This document shows positions 44,722 to 53,506 of a stretch of DNA of 64,000 bases, piece by piece; positions within the stretch are counted from its first letter, which is position 1, and each line of letters opens with the position of its first letter. The position numbers were made by a program, and so were the translations under genes. The notes below the pieces were generated by a model that searched no databases, had not been told where the DNA came from, and saw only the letters and a list, made by a program, of their open reading frames with translations. This stretch comes from JANWHQ01 sp963775275 (GTDB lineage Bacteria > Pseudomonadota > Alphaproteobacteria > Caulobacterales > Caulobacteraceae), in assembly GCA_963775275.1 (NCBI GenBank), contig CAVZII010000005.1, positions 2,294,001 to 2,358,000 on the forward strand, given 5' to 3'.

Positions 44722-46908
44722 TCAGGCCCGTACGAACGGAAGGCGGCTGGTCGGTTTGCCGGTGAACTTGAGCACCGCGGCGGCGACAAGCGGCGCGGCG
44801 AGCGGCGTGCCGGGCTCGCCGATGCCGGACGGCGGATTGGCCGAAGCAACGATGTAGGTCTCCACCGTCGGCGCCTCGTCCATGCGCAGCACGCGGTAGC
44901 CGTCGAAGTTCGTCTGCTCGGGCACGCCGTCCTTCAGCGTGATCTCGCCCCAGAGCGCGGCCGAGAGGCCGTAGCAGACCGCGCTCTCCATCTGGGCCGC
45001 GATCTGGTTGGGCGTCACCGCCACCCCGCAGTCCACCGCGCAGACCACCCTGCCGAGCCGGGGCTCGCCGTCCTTCATGGTCGCCTCGGCGACCTGGGCG
45101 ACCACGGTGCCGAAGCTCTCGTGCACAGCCACGACGCGCGTCCAGCCTTCGGGCGGGGGCTTGCCCCAGTCGGACTTGGCGAGCGCCAGCTGCAGGACTC
45201 CCAGGTGCCGGTCGGCCTTGGCCCGGCGGAAGAGCTCCAGCCGATACTCGGCCGGGTCCTTGCCCGCCTTTGCCGCCAGCTGGTCGATGGTGTGCTCCAT
45301 CGCCATGGCGGTGTGGGTGGCCTCCACCGAGCGCCAGAAGGAGACCGGCACGATGCTCTCGGGGAACCAGGCCAGGGTGTCGGTGACCGGCGTGGCCTTC
45401 AGGTAGGGCGAGCCCATCACCCCGTCGACCACCGTCGGGTCCACCGGCATGGGCGGGAAGCCCGGCATGCCGTTCAGCAGGCTCGGACCGACGATGTGGT
45501 GGCGCCAGGCGGCGGGATAGCCGTCGGGGCCGAGCTTGACCGCCACGGCGTGGTGGACGAGCGGCCGGTACTTGCCGGCGGTCATGTCGTCCTCACGCGT
45601 CCAGACCAGCTTCACCGGCCGGCCTGCCAGCGACGCCGACTTGGCCGCCGCCGCGCGCGCGACGTTGACGCATTCCACCACATAGTCGCCGGACGGCGTG
45701 CCGCGGCGGCCGAACGAGCCGCCGGCGAAGAGGGTGTCGATCTCGATGCTCTCGGGCGCGATCCCGAGCGCCCGGCCAACCGCGCCCTGGTCCCAGCCCT
45801 GGGCCTGGCAGCCGTAGGTGAACTTCACCTTGCCGTCCTTGACCACCACCGAGCAGTTCATCGGCTCCATGGTCGCGTGGGCCAGGTAGGGGAAGTCGTA
45901 GGTCGCCTCGAGCACGTCGCCGTCGAAGGCGCCGGACGCGTCGCCCTTGTTCTCGAAGGGAACGCCCTTGAGTGAGCCCTGGCCGGCGGCGATGCGCCGG
46001 AACTCGTCCATGATCTGGTCCGAGCTGCGCATCTCGGCATGGCTGTCGTCCCAGGTCACCTTCAGCGCATCGCGGCCCTTCCTGGCGGCCCAGGTCCCTT
46101 CGGCGAGCACCGCCACGCCCGTGGGGATTTGCACCACCTCGACCACGCCCTTGACCTGGCGCGCGGCGAACTCGTCGAAGCCGGCGACCTTGCCGCCGAA
46201 GCGCGGCGAGTGGGCCACCATCGCCACGAGCAGGTCCGGCGCCTGGACATCCTGGGTGTAGCGCGCCTTGCCCGTGGACTTCTGGCCGGAGTCCAGGCGC
46301 CTCGGCCGGTCGGTTCCGACCAGGGTGAAGTCCTTGGGGTCCTTGAGCCTGGGGTTCTGCGGCGGCGCGATCCTGGCCGCGTCCGCCACGAGGGCGCCGA
46401 AACCGGCGCTCTTCGAGCCATGGCTGACGACGCCGTCCTTGACCGTGATCTCGCCGGCGGGGACGCCCCACTTCGCCGCGGCGGCCGTGACGAACATCGC
46501 CCGCGCCGCCGCGCCGGCCGTGCGCATCTGCATGTAGGAGCTGGCGATGGCCGAGGAGCCGCCGGTGCCCTGCATCCGCAGCGCCGAGTTGGCGTAGAGC
46601 TTGCCGTTGGCCGGGGAATGCTCGAACGCGATCTTTGACCAGTCGCCGTCCAGCTCCTCGCAGATCAGCGCCGCGACGCCGACGTGGTTGCCCTGGCCCA
46701 TCTCCAGGAACTTGTCGACGACCGTGACCTGACCGTCGGGCGCGATCTTCACGAAGGCGCCGAAGGGGCCGACCGGCTCGCCGAAGCCAGGCGGGGATTG
46801 CTGGGCGTCCGCTGGGACCGGCCCGACGATCAGGGCGCCGCCCACCATGGCCGCGCCGATCAGGAAACCGCGGCGGCCGATCTCCATGGGCTTGAAGGGA
46901 GCGTTCAT
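44722..46908 (-). CDS. Xanthine-dehydrogenase-family molybdopterin subunit, IorB-like
   Basis: A 728-residue molybdopterin subunit of an aldehyde- or heterocycle-oxidising enzyme. A twin-arginine signal is visible at the N-terminus, IGRRGFLIGAAMVGGALIV, so the enzyme is exported folded to the periplasm. FLEMGQGNHVGVAALICEEL, ALRMQGTGGSSAIASSYMQM, FAGGSFGRRGTPSGDYVVEC and VCAVDCGVAVTPNQIAAQME are Moco-binding segments. The catalytic Glu is in GIGEPGTPLAAPLVA. Together with the iron-sulfur subunit encoded 12 bases upstream it forms an isoquinoline-1-oxidoreductase type pair that lacks an FAD subunit. The substrate is unknown. Confidence 0.9.
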   Translation of the reverse strand: MNAPFKPMEIGRRGFLIGAAMVGGALIVGPVPADAQQSPPGFGEPVGPFGAFVKIAPDGQVTVVDKFLEMGQGNHVGVAALICEELDGDWSKIAFEHSPANGKLYANSALRMQGTGGSSAIASSYMQMRTAGAAARAMFVTAAAAKWGVPAGEITVKDGVVSHGSKSAGFGALVADAARIAPPQNPRLKDPKDFTLVGTDRPRRLDSGQKSTGKARYTQDVQAPDLLVAMVAHSPRFGGKVAGFDEFAARQVKGVVEVVQIPTGVAVLAEGTWAARKGRDALKVTWDDSHAEMRSSDQIMDEFRRIAAGQGSLKGVPFENKGDASGAFDGDVLEATYDFPYLAHATMEPMNCSVVVKDGKVKFTYGCQAQGWDQGAVGRALGIAPESIEIDTLFAGGSFGRRGTPSGDYVVECVNVARAAAAKSASLAGRPVKLVWTREDDMTAGKYRPLVHHAVAVKLGPDGYPAAWRHHIVGPSLLNGMPGFPPMPVDPTVVDGVMGSPYLKATPVTDTLAWFPESIVPVSFWRSVEATHTAMAMEHTIDQLAAKAGKDPAEYRLELFRRAKADRHLGVLQLALAKSDWGKPPPEGWTRVVAVHESFGTVVAQVAEATMKDGEPRLGRVVCAVDCGVAVTPNQIAAQMESAVCYGLSAALWGEITLKDGVPEQTNFDGYRVLRMDEAPTVETYIVASANPPSGIGEPGTPLAAPLVAAAVLKFTGKPTSRLPFVRA

Positions 46909-46919
46909 GACCAGCCCTC

Positions 46920-47375
46920 CTAGGCGTTCTGCAGGCCGGCGGCCTTCTTGATGGCCGCGCGAATGCGCTGATAGGTCCCGCAGCGGCAGATGTTGCCGCG
47001 CATGGCCGCGTCGATGTCGGCGTCGGTGGGCTTTGGCTTGGCGGCCAGCAGCGCCGCCGCCGACATGATCTGGCCGGACTGGCAATAGCCGCACTGAGGC
47101 ACGTCCGCCTCCTGCCAGGCCGCCTGCAGCGGATGGTGATCGCCCAGGCCCTCGATGGTGGTGATGTTCCGACCTTCGACGGCCGAGACCGGCGTGATGC
47201 ACGAGCGGGTCGCCTGGCCATCGATGTGGACCGTGCAGGCGCCGCACTGGGCGATGCCGCAGCCGTACTTGGTCCCGAGCATCTGAAGCTCGTCGCGGAT
47301 CACCCACAGGAGCGGCGTGTCCGGATCGGCCGTGACCGTCACGGCCCGGCCGTTGATGGTGAGTTTGGTCGCCAT
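46920..47375 (-). CDS. (2Fe-2S)-binding subunit, IorA-like
   Basis: A 151-residue electron-transfer subunit with two 2Fe-2S clusters. The plant-ferredoxin-type ligands are C39, C44, C47 and C59 (KYGCGIAQCGACTVHIDG). The second cluster uses C95, C98, C130 and C132 (QCGYCQSG and NICRCGTYQRIR). The protein matches the small subunit of molybdenum hydroxylases and is usually paired with IorB in this order. It is the first gene of the two-gene operon; its promoter lies in the palindrome-rich gap 47376-47639. Confidence 0.93.
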   Translation of the reverse strand: MATKLTINGRAVTVTADPDTPLLWVIRDELQMLGTKYGCGIAQCGACTVHIDGQATRSCITPVSAVEGRNITTIEGLGDHHPLQAAWQEADVPQCGYCQSGQIMSAAALLAAKPKPTDADIDAAMRGNICRCGTYQRIRAAIKKAAGLQNA

Positions 47376-47422
47376 TCGCCCCTCGTTCGTCGTTCGCGTC
47401 CGGCCCCCGCGCCGGACTCTCG

Positions 47423-47491
47423 GTGTCCCGATTCCGAAGTTCGCCAGCGCATTTGCAAGGCGGATGCGAACTTCGGAATCGATAAGGACAC
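47423..47491. promoter_or_regulatory. Hairpin A upstream of the ior genes
   Basis: cgattccgaagttcgc (47429-47444) and gcgaacttcggaatcg (47466-47481) are perfect 16-base inverted arms. The pairing extends outward through gtgtcc/ggacac across a 4-base bulge (ataa). The loop is 21 bases. It lies 48 bases from the iorA start, on the leader side. Confidence 0.75.
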
Positions 47492-47514
47492 TAGCAAGTG
47501 TATGATTCTAGTGT
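47488..47514. promoter_or_regulatory. Operator-like dyad between the two hairpins
   Basis: acactag (47488-47494) and ctagtgt (47508-47514) are perfect arms around a 13-base AT-rich centre with tatgat. It overlaps the end of hairpin A. The placement between hairpins and upstream of iorA suits a repressor site or promoter core. Confidence 0.5.
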
Positions 47515-47521
47515 GGTTTAC

Positions 47522-47575
47522 GGATCAGAAGTTCGCAGCCGAGGGCGCCGCCATCATCATGCGAACTTCTGATCC
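47522..47575. terminator. Hairpin B after the TPR-sulfotransferase gene
   Basis: ggatcagaagttcgca (47522-47537) and tgcgaacttctgatcc (47560-47575) are perfect 16-base inverted arms around a 22-base loop. It follows the sulfotransferase stop by 64 bases and may terminate that transcript. It shares the gaagttcgc core with hairpin A. Confidence 0.6.
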
Positions 47576-47639
47576 ACCACCCTAGCGGCGGGCGCGGCGC
47601 TGGCGCCAGCGAAATTGCGCTCCGGCCGGGGCGCGGGGC

Positions 47640-49307
47640 TCAGGCGGGCGGATATCCAAAGCGCTCGATCCAGGGCCGAAGCTCGTCCTCGACGGCGGCG
47701 AGGGCGCCGGAATAACGCCGCCACTGACCGATCCCCTCGCGGTAGAGCCCGCGGCGGACCTGCTCGGCGCTCGGGGTCCGGATGTCGCGGCGCCTGGCCG
47801 TGGCGGCGAAGTCGGTCATGGCCGGATCCCAGTCGAGGTCCAGGAAGGCGCAAAGGTCCCTGGCCTCACCCCCGAAGTCTTCCACCAGACGCTCGTGGCG
47901 GTGGACGTGGACGGGCAGGTCCAGCTTGCGCCGATAGACGTCCGCGAGGGCCATGACGCCGCCGTAGAACTGGGCGGTGCGCCGAAGGTCGGTGTACTCG
48001 ATGACCATGGTGTTGGGACGGAAGCGGCGGCGGAAGCAGCTCAGAATCACGTCGCGCGGGTCGCGGATGGCCAGGATCACCCTGGCGCGCGGGAAGAGCT
48101 TGGCGATCAGCGGCAGGAAGAGGGTGTTGAGCGGCAGCTTGTCGACGAACACCTTGCCCGCGGGTTCGACGCCGAACGCGCGGACCTTGCGCCAGTAGTC
48201 GTCGCCGAGCCGCACGGCTTCATCGGGGTCGAGCCGCGACAGCCGCTCCAGGCCCGCGTCGTCCTGGAAGAACCGGGGCGTGAGGTCGTCGAGCGTCGGC
48301 TTCTCTTCCAGGCAGATGATCCCGGGATGGCTCGCGAGCACCTGTTCGAGCAGGGTCGTGCCCGACCTCGGGAACCCGACCAGGAAGACGTGGCCGGCCT
48401 CGCCGCCGGCCGTGGAGACAGGCGCCGGGGCGGCCCAGTCCCGAGGATCGGCCGTGTCGAACCAGGCGAGAAGCCGGGCGCACGCCTCGACCCCCATCTC
48501 CGCGCCTGCCTCTCGGAACGCCGGCGCATACAAGCCGCGCAGGGTCTCGTTGGCGGCCGCATAGGCGGCCATGGCTTCGTCCGGGCGGACCATGGCGTCC
48601 AGCGCGTCGGCGAGCTGGCGCTGGGCGCTGGCCAGATGAAGCGGGGCGAGGTCGCCGCGATCGATCAGGGCGCGAAGACGCGCGGCCGCGCCTTGTTGGT
48701 CGCCATCATGCGACTCGACGCTCGCCATCGCCAGGGAGGCGGCCGGCTGGTGAGGGTCGAGCCCGAGCGCCAATTTGGCGAACGCCCGCGCGGCGCCGAA
48801 GTCCTTTCGCTCCACGGCCAGGGCGGCCAGGGCGCCTGGCGGTTCGGGATAGGCCGGATCGACCACGGCTGCAGCTTCGTGCTCGGCCCAGGCCTCGTCG
48901 GCGCGGTCCAGCGCCGCCAGCGCCAGCCCTCGGCCGTGGCGGGCGGGGGCGAAGCCCGGACGGCGGGCGAGGGCCGCGTCGAAGGCGGCGAGCGCCGCCT
49001 CGGGCCGGCCGGCCTTGGAGTGGCAGACGCCGACACTGTTCAGGATGGAAGGATCGGCGGGTGAACGCTCCAGCGCCCGGCCCAGCAGGTCGAGCGCGCT
49101 GTCCAAGTCGCCTGCGAGCTCGCGGCGGTAGGCGGCCAGGCTCAGGAGCAGGGGATGGTCGGCGCCCGTCTGCACGGCGGCCTCGGCGAGCCGGGCGGCT
49201 CGATCGACGTCGCCTTCGGTCAGGGCCTGGCGCGCCGTCGCCAGGAGCTCATCGACGTTCGACGGCGCGAGGCGCACACGAGATTGCCCGCTCGCGACGA
49301 CCGCCAT
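47640..49307 (-). CDS. TPR-containing sulfotransferase
   Basis: A 555-residue protein with an N-terminal tetratricopeptide solenoid (about residues 15-250, repeats such as DLDSALDLLGRALERSPADP) and a C-terminal sulfotransferase domain. The PAPS P-loop is VFLVGFPRSGTTLLEQVLAS. The 3'-phosphate segment is VILAIRDPRDVILSCFRRRF. The ATG at 49307 lies behind aggag and is preferred to the GTG at 49310. It follows the TonB-dependent receptor gene by 85 bases on the same strand, a pairing I recognise in Caulobacterales and sphingomonads. A protein or peptide acceptor bound by the TPRs is likely but unproven. Confidence 0.88.
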   Translation of the reverse strand: MAVVASGQSRVRLAPSNVDELLATARQALTEGDVDRAARLAEAAVQTGADHPLLLSLAAYRRELAGDLDSALDLLGRALERSPADPSILNSVGVCHSKAGRPEAALAAFDAALARRPGFAPARHGRGLALAALDRADEAWAEHEAAAVVDPAYPEPPGALAALAVERKDFGAARAFAKLALGLDPHQPAASLAMASVESHDGDQQGAAARLRALIDRGDLAPLHLASAQRQLADALDAMVRPDEAMAAYAAANETLRGLYAPAFREAGAEMGVEACARLLAWFDTADPRDWAAPAPVSTAGGEAGHVFLVGFPRSGTTLLEQVLASHPGIICLEEKPTLDDLTPRFFQDDAGLERLSRLDPDEAVRLGDDYWRKVRAFGVEPAGKVFVDKLPLNTLFLPLIAKLFPRARVILAIRDPRDVILSCFRRRFRPNTMVIEYTDLRRTAQFYGGVMALADVYRRKLDLPVHVHRHERLVEDFGGEARDLCAFLDLDWDPAMTDFAATARRRDIRTPSAEQVRRGLYREGIGQWRRYSGALAAVEDELRPWIERFGYPPA

Positions 49308-49340
49308 CACGCGCTCCTGGTCCCGGCCATCGGGACGCGA

Positions 49341-49370
49341 CGGGCGACGGCCCCGAAAGGCCGCCGCCCG
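49341..49370 (-). terminator. Hairpin between receptor and sulfotransferase genes
   Basis: cgggcgacggcc (49341-49352) pairs with ggccgccgcccg (49359-49370) at 11 of 12 positions around a 6-base loop. It lies between the receptor stop and the sulfotransferase start on the same strand. With no T-tract it may attenuate or protect mRNA rather than terminate fully. Confidence 0.5.
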
Positions 49371-49395
49371 CCTGATGAGGTCCGCGGCTCCAGGG

Positions 49396-52365
49396 TCAGA
49401 AGTCGGCGGTCAGGCCGACAAAGACCGTCCGCCCCAGGGTGTCATAGACGCCGGGGAAGGTGTTGCCGTTGCCGAAGGCGTTCGTTCCGGCGACGCCGAG
49501 GTAGTTGGCGTCGACGACCGGCGGGTCCTTGTCGAACAGGTTGTTCACCCCCGCGCGGAAGGTGAAGTGGTCCTTGACCCGCCATTGGGCCGCCAGGTCG
49601 AAGTAGCTGTAGCTCGGCAGCTTGGCGTCGATGCTGTCCTGGAACCCGACCCCGTACACCGCCAGCTGCGGATCGGAGGTGTTGATGTCCAGGTTCACCG
49701 GGCCGAGGTAGCGCCAGTTCACCGACAGGTCGAGGTTCCAGGGGCTGGCCCAGGTTACGCGGAACTGGTGCTTCCACTTGGGCGTCGGCTCCAGGCAGAC
49801 CAGGCCGTAGAGGCCGGCGCAGTCGTAGGTCGCCGCGGTCGAGTTCGGCGCGGTCTCGAACTTGTCGACATAGGACCCGAGGAAGTTGAACGAGAGCGTG
49901 CCGAGGTTCGAGCCGCTGACCCGGGACAGGTCCAGGCGGTACGAGACGCCGAGGTCCAGGCCGGTCGTGAGGACGTGGCCGGTATTGGCGTTGAGGTCGA
50001 TCACATAGCCGTCGGCCGTGGTCAGGCCGAAGAGGGCGCCGGAGCCGGGCGCGCGGTGGATCAGGTCACAAAACGACTGCACGCCTGCGATGCATTGCGA
50101 GACGATCAGGCTGCCGCCGAGCGGCTGGATCGGTTGGTTGATCCGGATGCTGTACCAGTCGATCGTCGCGCTGAAGCCGCGCAGGAACCGGGGCGTGATC
50201 ACGGCGCCGACCGTATAGGTGTCGGCCTTCTCGGGTTTCAGCGCGGTGTTGCCGCCCTGCAGGCCACTGCACTGCGCCGCACCGCAGTCCGGCACGTGAC
50301 CGTACTGCGCCGCCGTGACGCCGGTCAGCTCGCACTGGGCGAGCGATGCGCCGGGCGTCGCGCCCGAACAGGGGTCGCCGAAGGATTCCAGCGCCACTAC
50401 CGGAGGCGTGAACAGTTCGACGATGTTCGGCGCCCGGACCGCGCGGTTGTAGCCGCCGCGCAGACGGATGTCCGGTGTCGGCGCCCAGTCGAGGAGCGCC
50501 TTGTAGGTGCTGGTGTTGCCGGAGAGGCTGTAGTCCGAGTAGCGGTAGCCCAGCTCGAGCGCCAGGCTGTTCACCATCGGCATGTCCTGGATCAGCGGCG
50601 CGCGCAGCTCGCCGAACAGCTCATAGACGTTGAAGGCGCCGCTGCCGGGCGGGTTCACGCCGCCCGAACCGGAGAGGTCCGCGGTGGCGAATTCGGAGTC
50701 TACGTCGAGCTTGAGGTTTTCGCGGCGGTACTCGGCGCCGGCGGCGACCTTGACCGAGTCGGACGCCCACGGGCTCCTGGCGCCGAGATCGCCGGTGATG
50801 GAGGCGTCGACGATCAACTCCGTCGTATAGCCGGTCTTGAAGGCCGTGACCTCCAGGAAGTTCAGCATCTCCGGCGTCAGGTCGCGCGCCAGCGAGGTGA
50901 AGATGTCCAGCGGCACGCAGCTCGGGTTGCCCGAGGCGCAGACCGCCGTTCCGCCCGGACCGGGTATGGCGTTGAGGGCTTCGTTGATCTTGGTGTTCGA
51001 GACGTCGCCCTTGAACACCTCGCGGAAGGCGGTGCGTCCGAACTGGCCGTGCAGGTCCCAGGACCAGTTCGTCCCGATCTGACCCTTGGCGCCGAGGGTG
51101 ACGGTGTAGGCCGTGTGGCTGAGATCGGTCACCCGCGGCACGCCCTGGAATCGGTAGGCGATGGTCAGGTGGTCCGAGATGCCGTCGTGCACGTCCGGCG
51201 CGCCCGGGCCGCAGACCACCGCCGCCTGGGCGGCGGACATCAGCGGGTTCGAGCAGCTGATGGCGTAGATCGGGCCGTTGTTGAAGAACAGGCCGCTGGG
51301 CGCCGCCTGGCTGAACTGGTCGTCGTCGGCGAACATGAGCCGCGAATAGACGTCCAGCGACGGTGTGACCTCGTAGTGGGCGAAGTAGCCGGCCGTGTAG
51401 AGCTCGTCATGCTGCTGGTAGTAGTTGTACGGCCCGAAGTTGAAGGCGTAAGCGCCGCTGAAAGGCACGAAGGTCTTGCTGCCGTCCGGGTTGTCGGACG
51501 ATCCGAAGTCGACGAACCGGCCGTAGGCCGAGTTGCTCGAGCCCTGGCAGACGTGGGTGTCGTAGACGTTCGAGACGCTCGAGATGGTCGACAGGCCGCA
51601 GGCGCCGTAGTCGCGCCGCCCCTGGCCGAGCGGCTGGAGGTTCCGGTAGCCCGCGTAGGCGGTGATGTTGCCCTTGCCGTCCGCCGAATTGACGCCGATC
51701 ACGGCGGTGACGTTGAAGCTCTCGGCGTCGAGGCCATCGGTGGCGAGGGCGATCTCGTTGCCCTGGTGGGTGGCGTTGTAGTTGCTCACGAGGGTGCGGT
51801 CGGCCTCGTTGCCGTTGTGATGCAGGGCGAAGCCGTACTGTGCGTCCAGTCGCACGCCTTCGAAATTCTTCAGCATGATGAAGTTGACCACGCCCGCCAC
51901 GGCATCCGAGCCGTAGACCGCCGACGCGCCGCCGGTGACGACCTCGATGTGGTCGACGAGAGCCGCGGGGATGTTGTTCAGGTCGGGCGAGGGCACGATG
52001 GGGTCGCCCGGCATCAGCCGGTCGCCGTCGACCAGCACCAGGGTCCGGTTCGAGCCGAGGCCCCGCAGGCTGACGGTCGCAGTGCCGGTCGCGCCGTTGT
52101 CGACGCCCTGGTTGAACTCGGGCACCACCGAGGGAAGATTCTGCAGCAGGGTCTCGACGCTGGTCGTCCCCTGCAGCCTGGCCTCCTGGGAGGACACCAC
52201 CGTCAGCGGGCTCGTGCTCGTGAGGTTCTGCGTCGGGATGCGCGAGCCGGTGACCACGATCTCGTCGCCGCTGTCCTGCGCGAGCGCCTGTCCCGAACCG
52301 ATGATGGCGACGCCGCAGATCATGGACGACGCCAAGAGCCGCGCCCGTGTGGATGCCGATTTCAA
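49396..52365 (-). CDS. TonB-dependent outer-membrane receptor
   Basis: A 989-residue receptor. The signal peptide is KSASTRARLLASSMICGVAI with cleavage after ALA. The plug domain begins DEIVVTGSRIPTQNLTSTSP and contains LQNLPSVVPEFNQGVDNG, TVSLRGLGSNRTLVLVDGDR and DHIEVVTGGASAVYGSDAVA. The rest is a beta-barrel ending NTFPGVYDTLGRTVFVGLTA with a terminal Phe. The best start is TTG 52365 preceded by aaaggagg; the upstream ATG would add a non-secretory extension. No FecR-like or N-terminal signalling extension is present. It imports an unknown large substrate. A MarR-like gene and an operator-like dyad lie just upstream. Confidence 0.92.
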   Translation of the reverse strand: MKSASTRARLLASSMICGVAIIGSGQALAQDSGDEIVVTGSRIPTQNLTSTSPLTVVSSQEARLQGTTSVETLLQNLPSVVPEFNQGVDNGATGTATVSLRGLGSNRTLVLVDGDRLMPGDPIVPSPDLNNIPAALVDHIEVVTGGASAVYGSDAVAGVVNFIMLKNFEGVRLDAQYGFALHHNGNEADRTLVSNYNATHQGNEIALATDGLDAESFNVTAVIGVNSADGKGNITAYAGYRNLQPLGQGRRDYGACGLSTISSVSNVYDTHVCQGSSNSAYGRFVDFGSSDNPDGSKTFVPFSGAYAFNFGPYNYYQQHDELYTAGYFAHYEVTPSLDVYSRLMFADDDQFSQAAPSGLFFNNGPIYAISCSNPLMSAAQAAVVCGPGAPDVHDGISDHLTIAYRFQGVPRVTDLSHTAYTVTLGAKGQIGTNWSWDLHGQFGRTAFREVFKGDVSNTKINEALNAIPGPGGTAVCASGNPSCVPLDIFTSLARDLTPEMLNFLEVTAFKTGYTTELIVDASITGDLGARSPWASDSVKVAAGAEYRRENLKLDVDSEFATADLSGSGGVNPPGSGAFNVYELFGELRAPLIQDMPMVNSLALELGYRYSDYSLSGNTSTYKALLDWAPTPDIRLRGGYNRAVRAPNIVELFTPPVVALESFGDPCSGATPGASLAQCELTGVTAAQYGHVPDCGAAQCSGLQGGNTALKPEKADTYTVGAVITPRFLRGFSATIDWYSIRINQPIQPLGGSLIVSQCIAGVQSFCDLIHRAPGSGALFGLTTADGYVIDLNANTGHVLTTGLDLGVSYRLDLSRVSGSNLGTLSFNFLGSYVDKFETAPNSTAATYDCAGLYGLVCLEPTPKWKHQFRVTWASPWNLDLSVNWRYLGPVNLDINTSDPQLAVYGVGFQDSIDAKLPSYSYFDLAAQWRVKDHFTFRAGVNNLFDKDPPVVDANYLGVAGTNAFGNGNTFPGVYDTLGRTVFVGLTADF

Positions 52366-52442
52366 AGCTGAGCCTCCTTTTTTGCCCCCGGGGAAGGCGT
52401 TCACGCCAAGGTCAATCCCCGAAAATTTCAGCTGGGCGAGGC

Positions 52443-52468
52443 TAAGTATCGCGAACAAATCGCGTCAA
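52443..52468 (-). promoter_or_regulatory. Candidate promoter of the TonB-dependent receptor
   Basis: On the minus strand TTGACG (52468-52463) is followed after 14 bases by TACTTA (52448-52443). The spacing matches the Caulobacter-type promoter better than the E. coli type. It lies about 80 bases before the TTG start of the receptor. Confidence 0.35.
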
Positions 52469-52550
52469 GATTCAGGGAATGAGAGAAAGACTTTGATCGT
52501 TCTAGTGACAGAATGGTAACAAATTACGGAATAGCGGCTTGATAAGCGCA

Positions 52551-52570
52551 AGTTTACATCTATGTAAACT
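52551..52570. promoter_or_regulatory. Operator-like palindrome upstream of the TonB-dependent receptor
   Basis: agtttacat-ct-atgtaaact has 9-base perfect arms and sits 6 bases after the MarR-like stop, in the most AT-rich stretch of the window. A further ttacat half-site lies at 52576-52581. It is well placed to bind the MarR-like protein or another repressor controlling the receptor. Confidence 0.55.
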
Positions 52571-52576
52571 GCGATA

Positions 52577-52960
52577 TTACATCTTATGGGAAGTGGCTGC
52601 AGGCTCGGCGTCGATCGGGATCGCGTCGGCGATCAGGGCGTCCAGCTCCTCGCGCAGCTTGCGGCCGGCCGGCGTGAGGAACAGCACCCGGCCTTTCACG
52701 TCGGCGGGGTTCGGCCTCGCCTCGACCAGGCCGAAGAATGGCTGCAGGGCGTCCATGGCGCCTTCCACGAGCATGGCGCGCGCCGTCCGTGACGCGGTGG
52801 CCGTAGTCGTGCGGCAGATGTCGGCCAGCTCCGTGACGTTCAGCCCCTGGTTCTCGGCGATGTAGAGGAAGGCCAGGAGGTGGCTGAGGGACATGGGGCG
52901 CACCTCGCGCCGGCAGCGCTCCAGGCACGCCAGGAGCGTGTTGCGTCTGCGCGCCGACAC
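52577..52960 (-). CDS. MarR-like winged-helix regulator
   Basis: A 127-residue DNA-binding protein starting with GTG 3 bases after the preceding small gene. The first helix is VRPMSLSHLLAFLYIAENQG. The recognition region is LNVTELADICRTTTATASRT, and the wing reads GLVEARPNPADVKGRVLFLT, with LTPAGRKLREELDALI following. It is shorter than most MarR proteins. It lies between a small gene and the TonB-dependent receptor on the same strand. Control of that receptor is likely from position, with the adjacent palindrome as its probable site. Confidence 0.8.
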   Translation of the reverse strand: MSARRRNTLLACLERCRREVRPMSLSHLLAFLYIAENQGLNVTELADICRTTTATASRTARAMLVEGAMDALQPFFGLVEARPNPADVKGRVLFLTPAGRKLREELDALIADAIPIDAEPAATSHKM

Positions 52961-52963
52961 GGG

Positions 52964-53194
52964 CTAGCGCTCCAGGTAGTTGTTCAGCTTGCCCGTGGGC
53001 TTGCGCTGGCGCGGCTCGGGGCGCGGCGTCGAGGGATCGCCCAGGACCCGGCGCTCCTTCAGCACGAGGTCGGTCCGCTCATAGGCCTGGCGGATCTGAT
53101 CCATGAAGCCTTCGACCCGGCGCTGGTGCTCGGCGGCCGAAACGAAGTCCGCGGCATCGATGTCGATCGTGATCTGCGCCCTCAGTCTCAGCAT
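52964..53194 (-). CDS. Small hypothetical protein of the receptor locus
   Basis: A 76-residue protein beginning LRLRAQITIDIDAADFVSAA, followed by a helix EHQRRVEGFMDQIRQAYERT and a basic Pro-rich tail ending KPTGKLNNYLER. The ATG at 53194 is used because the upstream frame is an Arg-rich shadow. It is 3 bases from the MarR-like gene, so the two are co-transcribed. No domain is recognised. It may be a partner of the regulator. Confidence 0.65.
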   Translation of the reverse strand: MLRLRAQITIDIDAADFVSAAEHQRRVEGFMDQIRQAYERTDLVLKERRVLGDPSTPRPEPRQRKPTGKLNNYLER

Positions 53195-53506
53195 CTTGGC
53201 CCCGCCCCGTCCGTTCGGCTTTCGCCGGCATTGCAACATGCTAGGCGCCGGCGAGCGGCTTAGGCGCCGCTTGCGGACGGCTTGATCGAAACCTCGCAGC
53301 TTTCGCCGATGCAAACGGGGTTTCCGACGCTCGCACAGGATCGCAACCCGACCCGCCTGGATCGGCAGCCGGCGCCCAATGTCCATTTCGGCGACGCTGG
53401 CGCCGTCTTTGTCGACTGGACGGTGGCTTGGCCGCCCCGGCGTACTATGACGTCAGGGCGCGGTCCGCGGCTTGCAGGTCGCCGCCGGCCCTCAGTTGGA
53501 TCGCCG
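53195..53506. other. Divergent intergenic region without a gene
   Basis: About 310 bases between the small receptor-locus gene and the LytS-like gene. The plus-strand frame is open upstream of the LytS ATG but has no protein-like character. Promoters for both directions must lie here. The only feature I noted is a ggcgcc-flanked stretch (about 53244-53269) of imperfect dyad symmetry. No RNA gene or repeat family member was recognised. Confidence 0.5.

Noticed and set aside
47423..47575. CRISPR array or insertion-sequence ends
   Set aside because: Only two related dyads occur, there are no regular spacers, and no cas or transposase gene is present.
53282..53506. Upstream extension of the LytS-like kinase
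   Set aside because: The residues are not membrane-like or conserved in character, and the ATG at 53507 starts the usual short N-terminus before the first helix.
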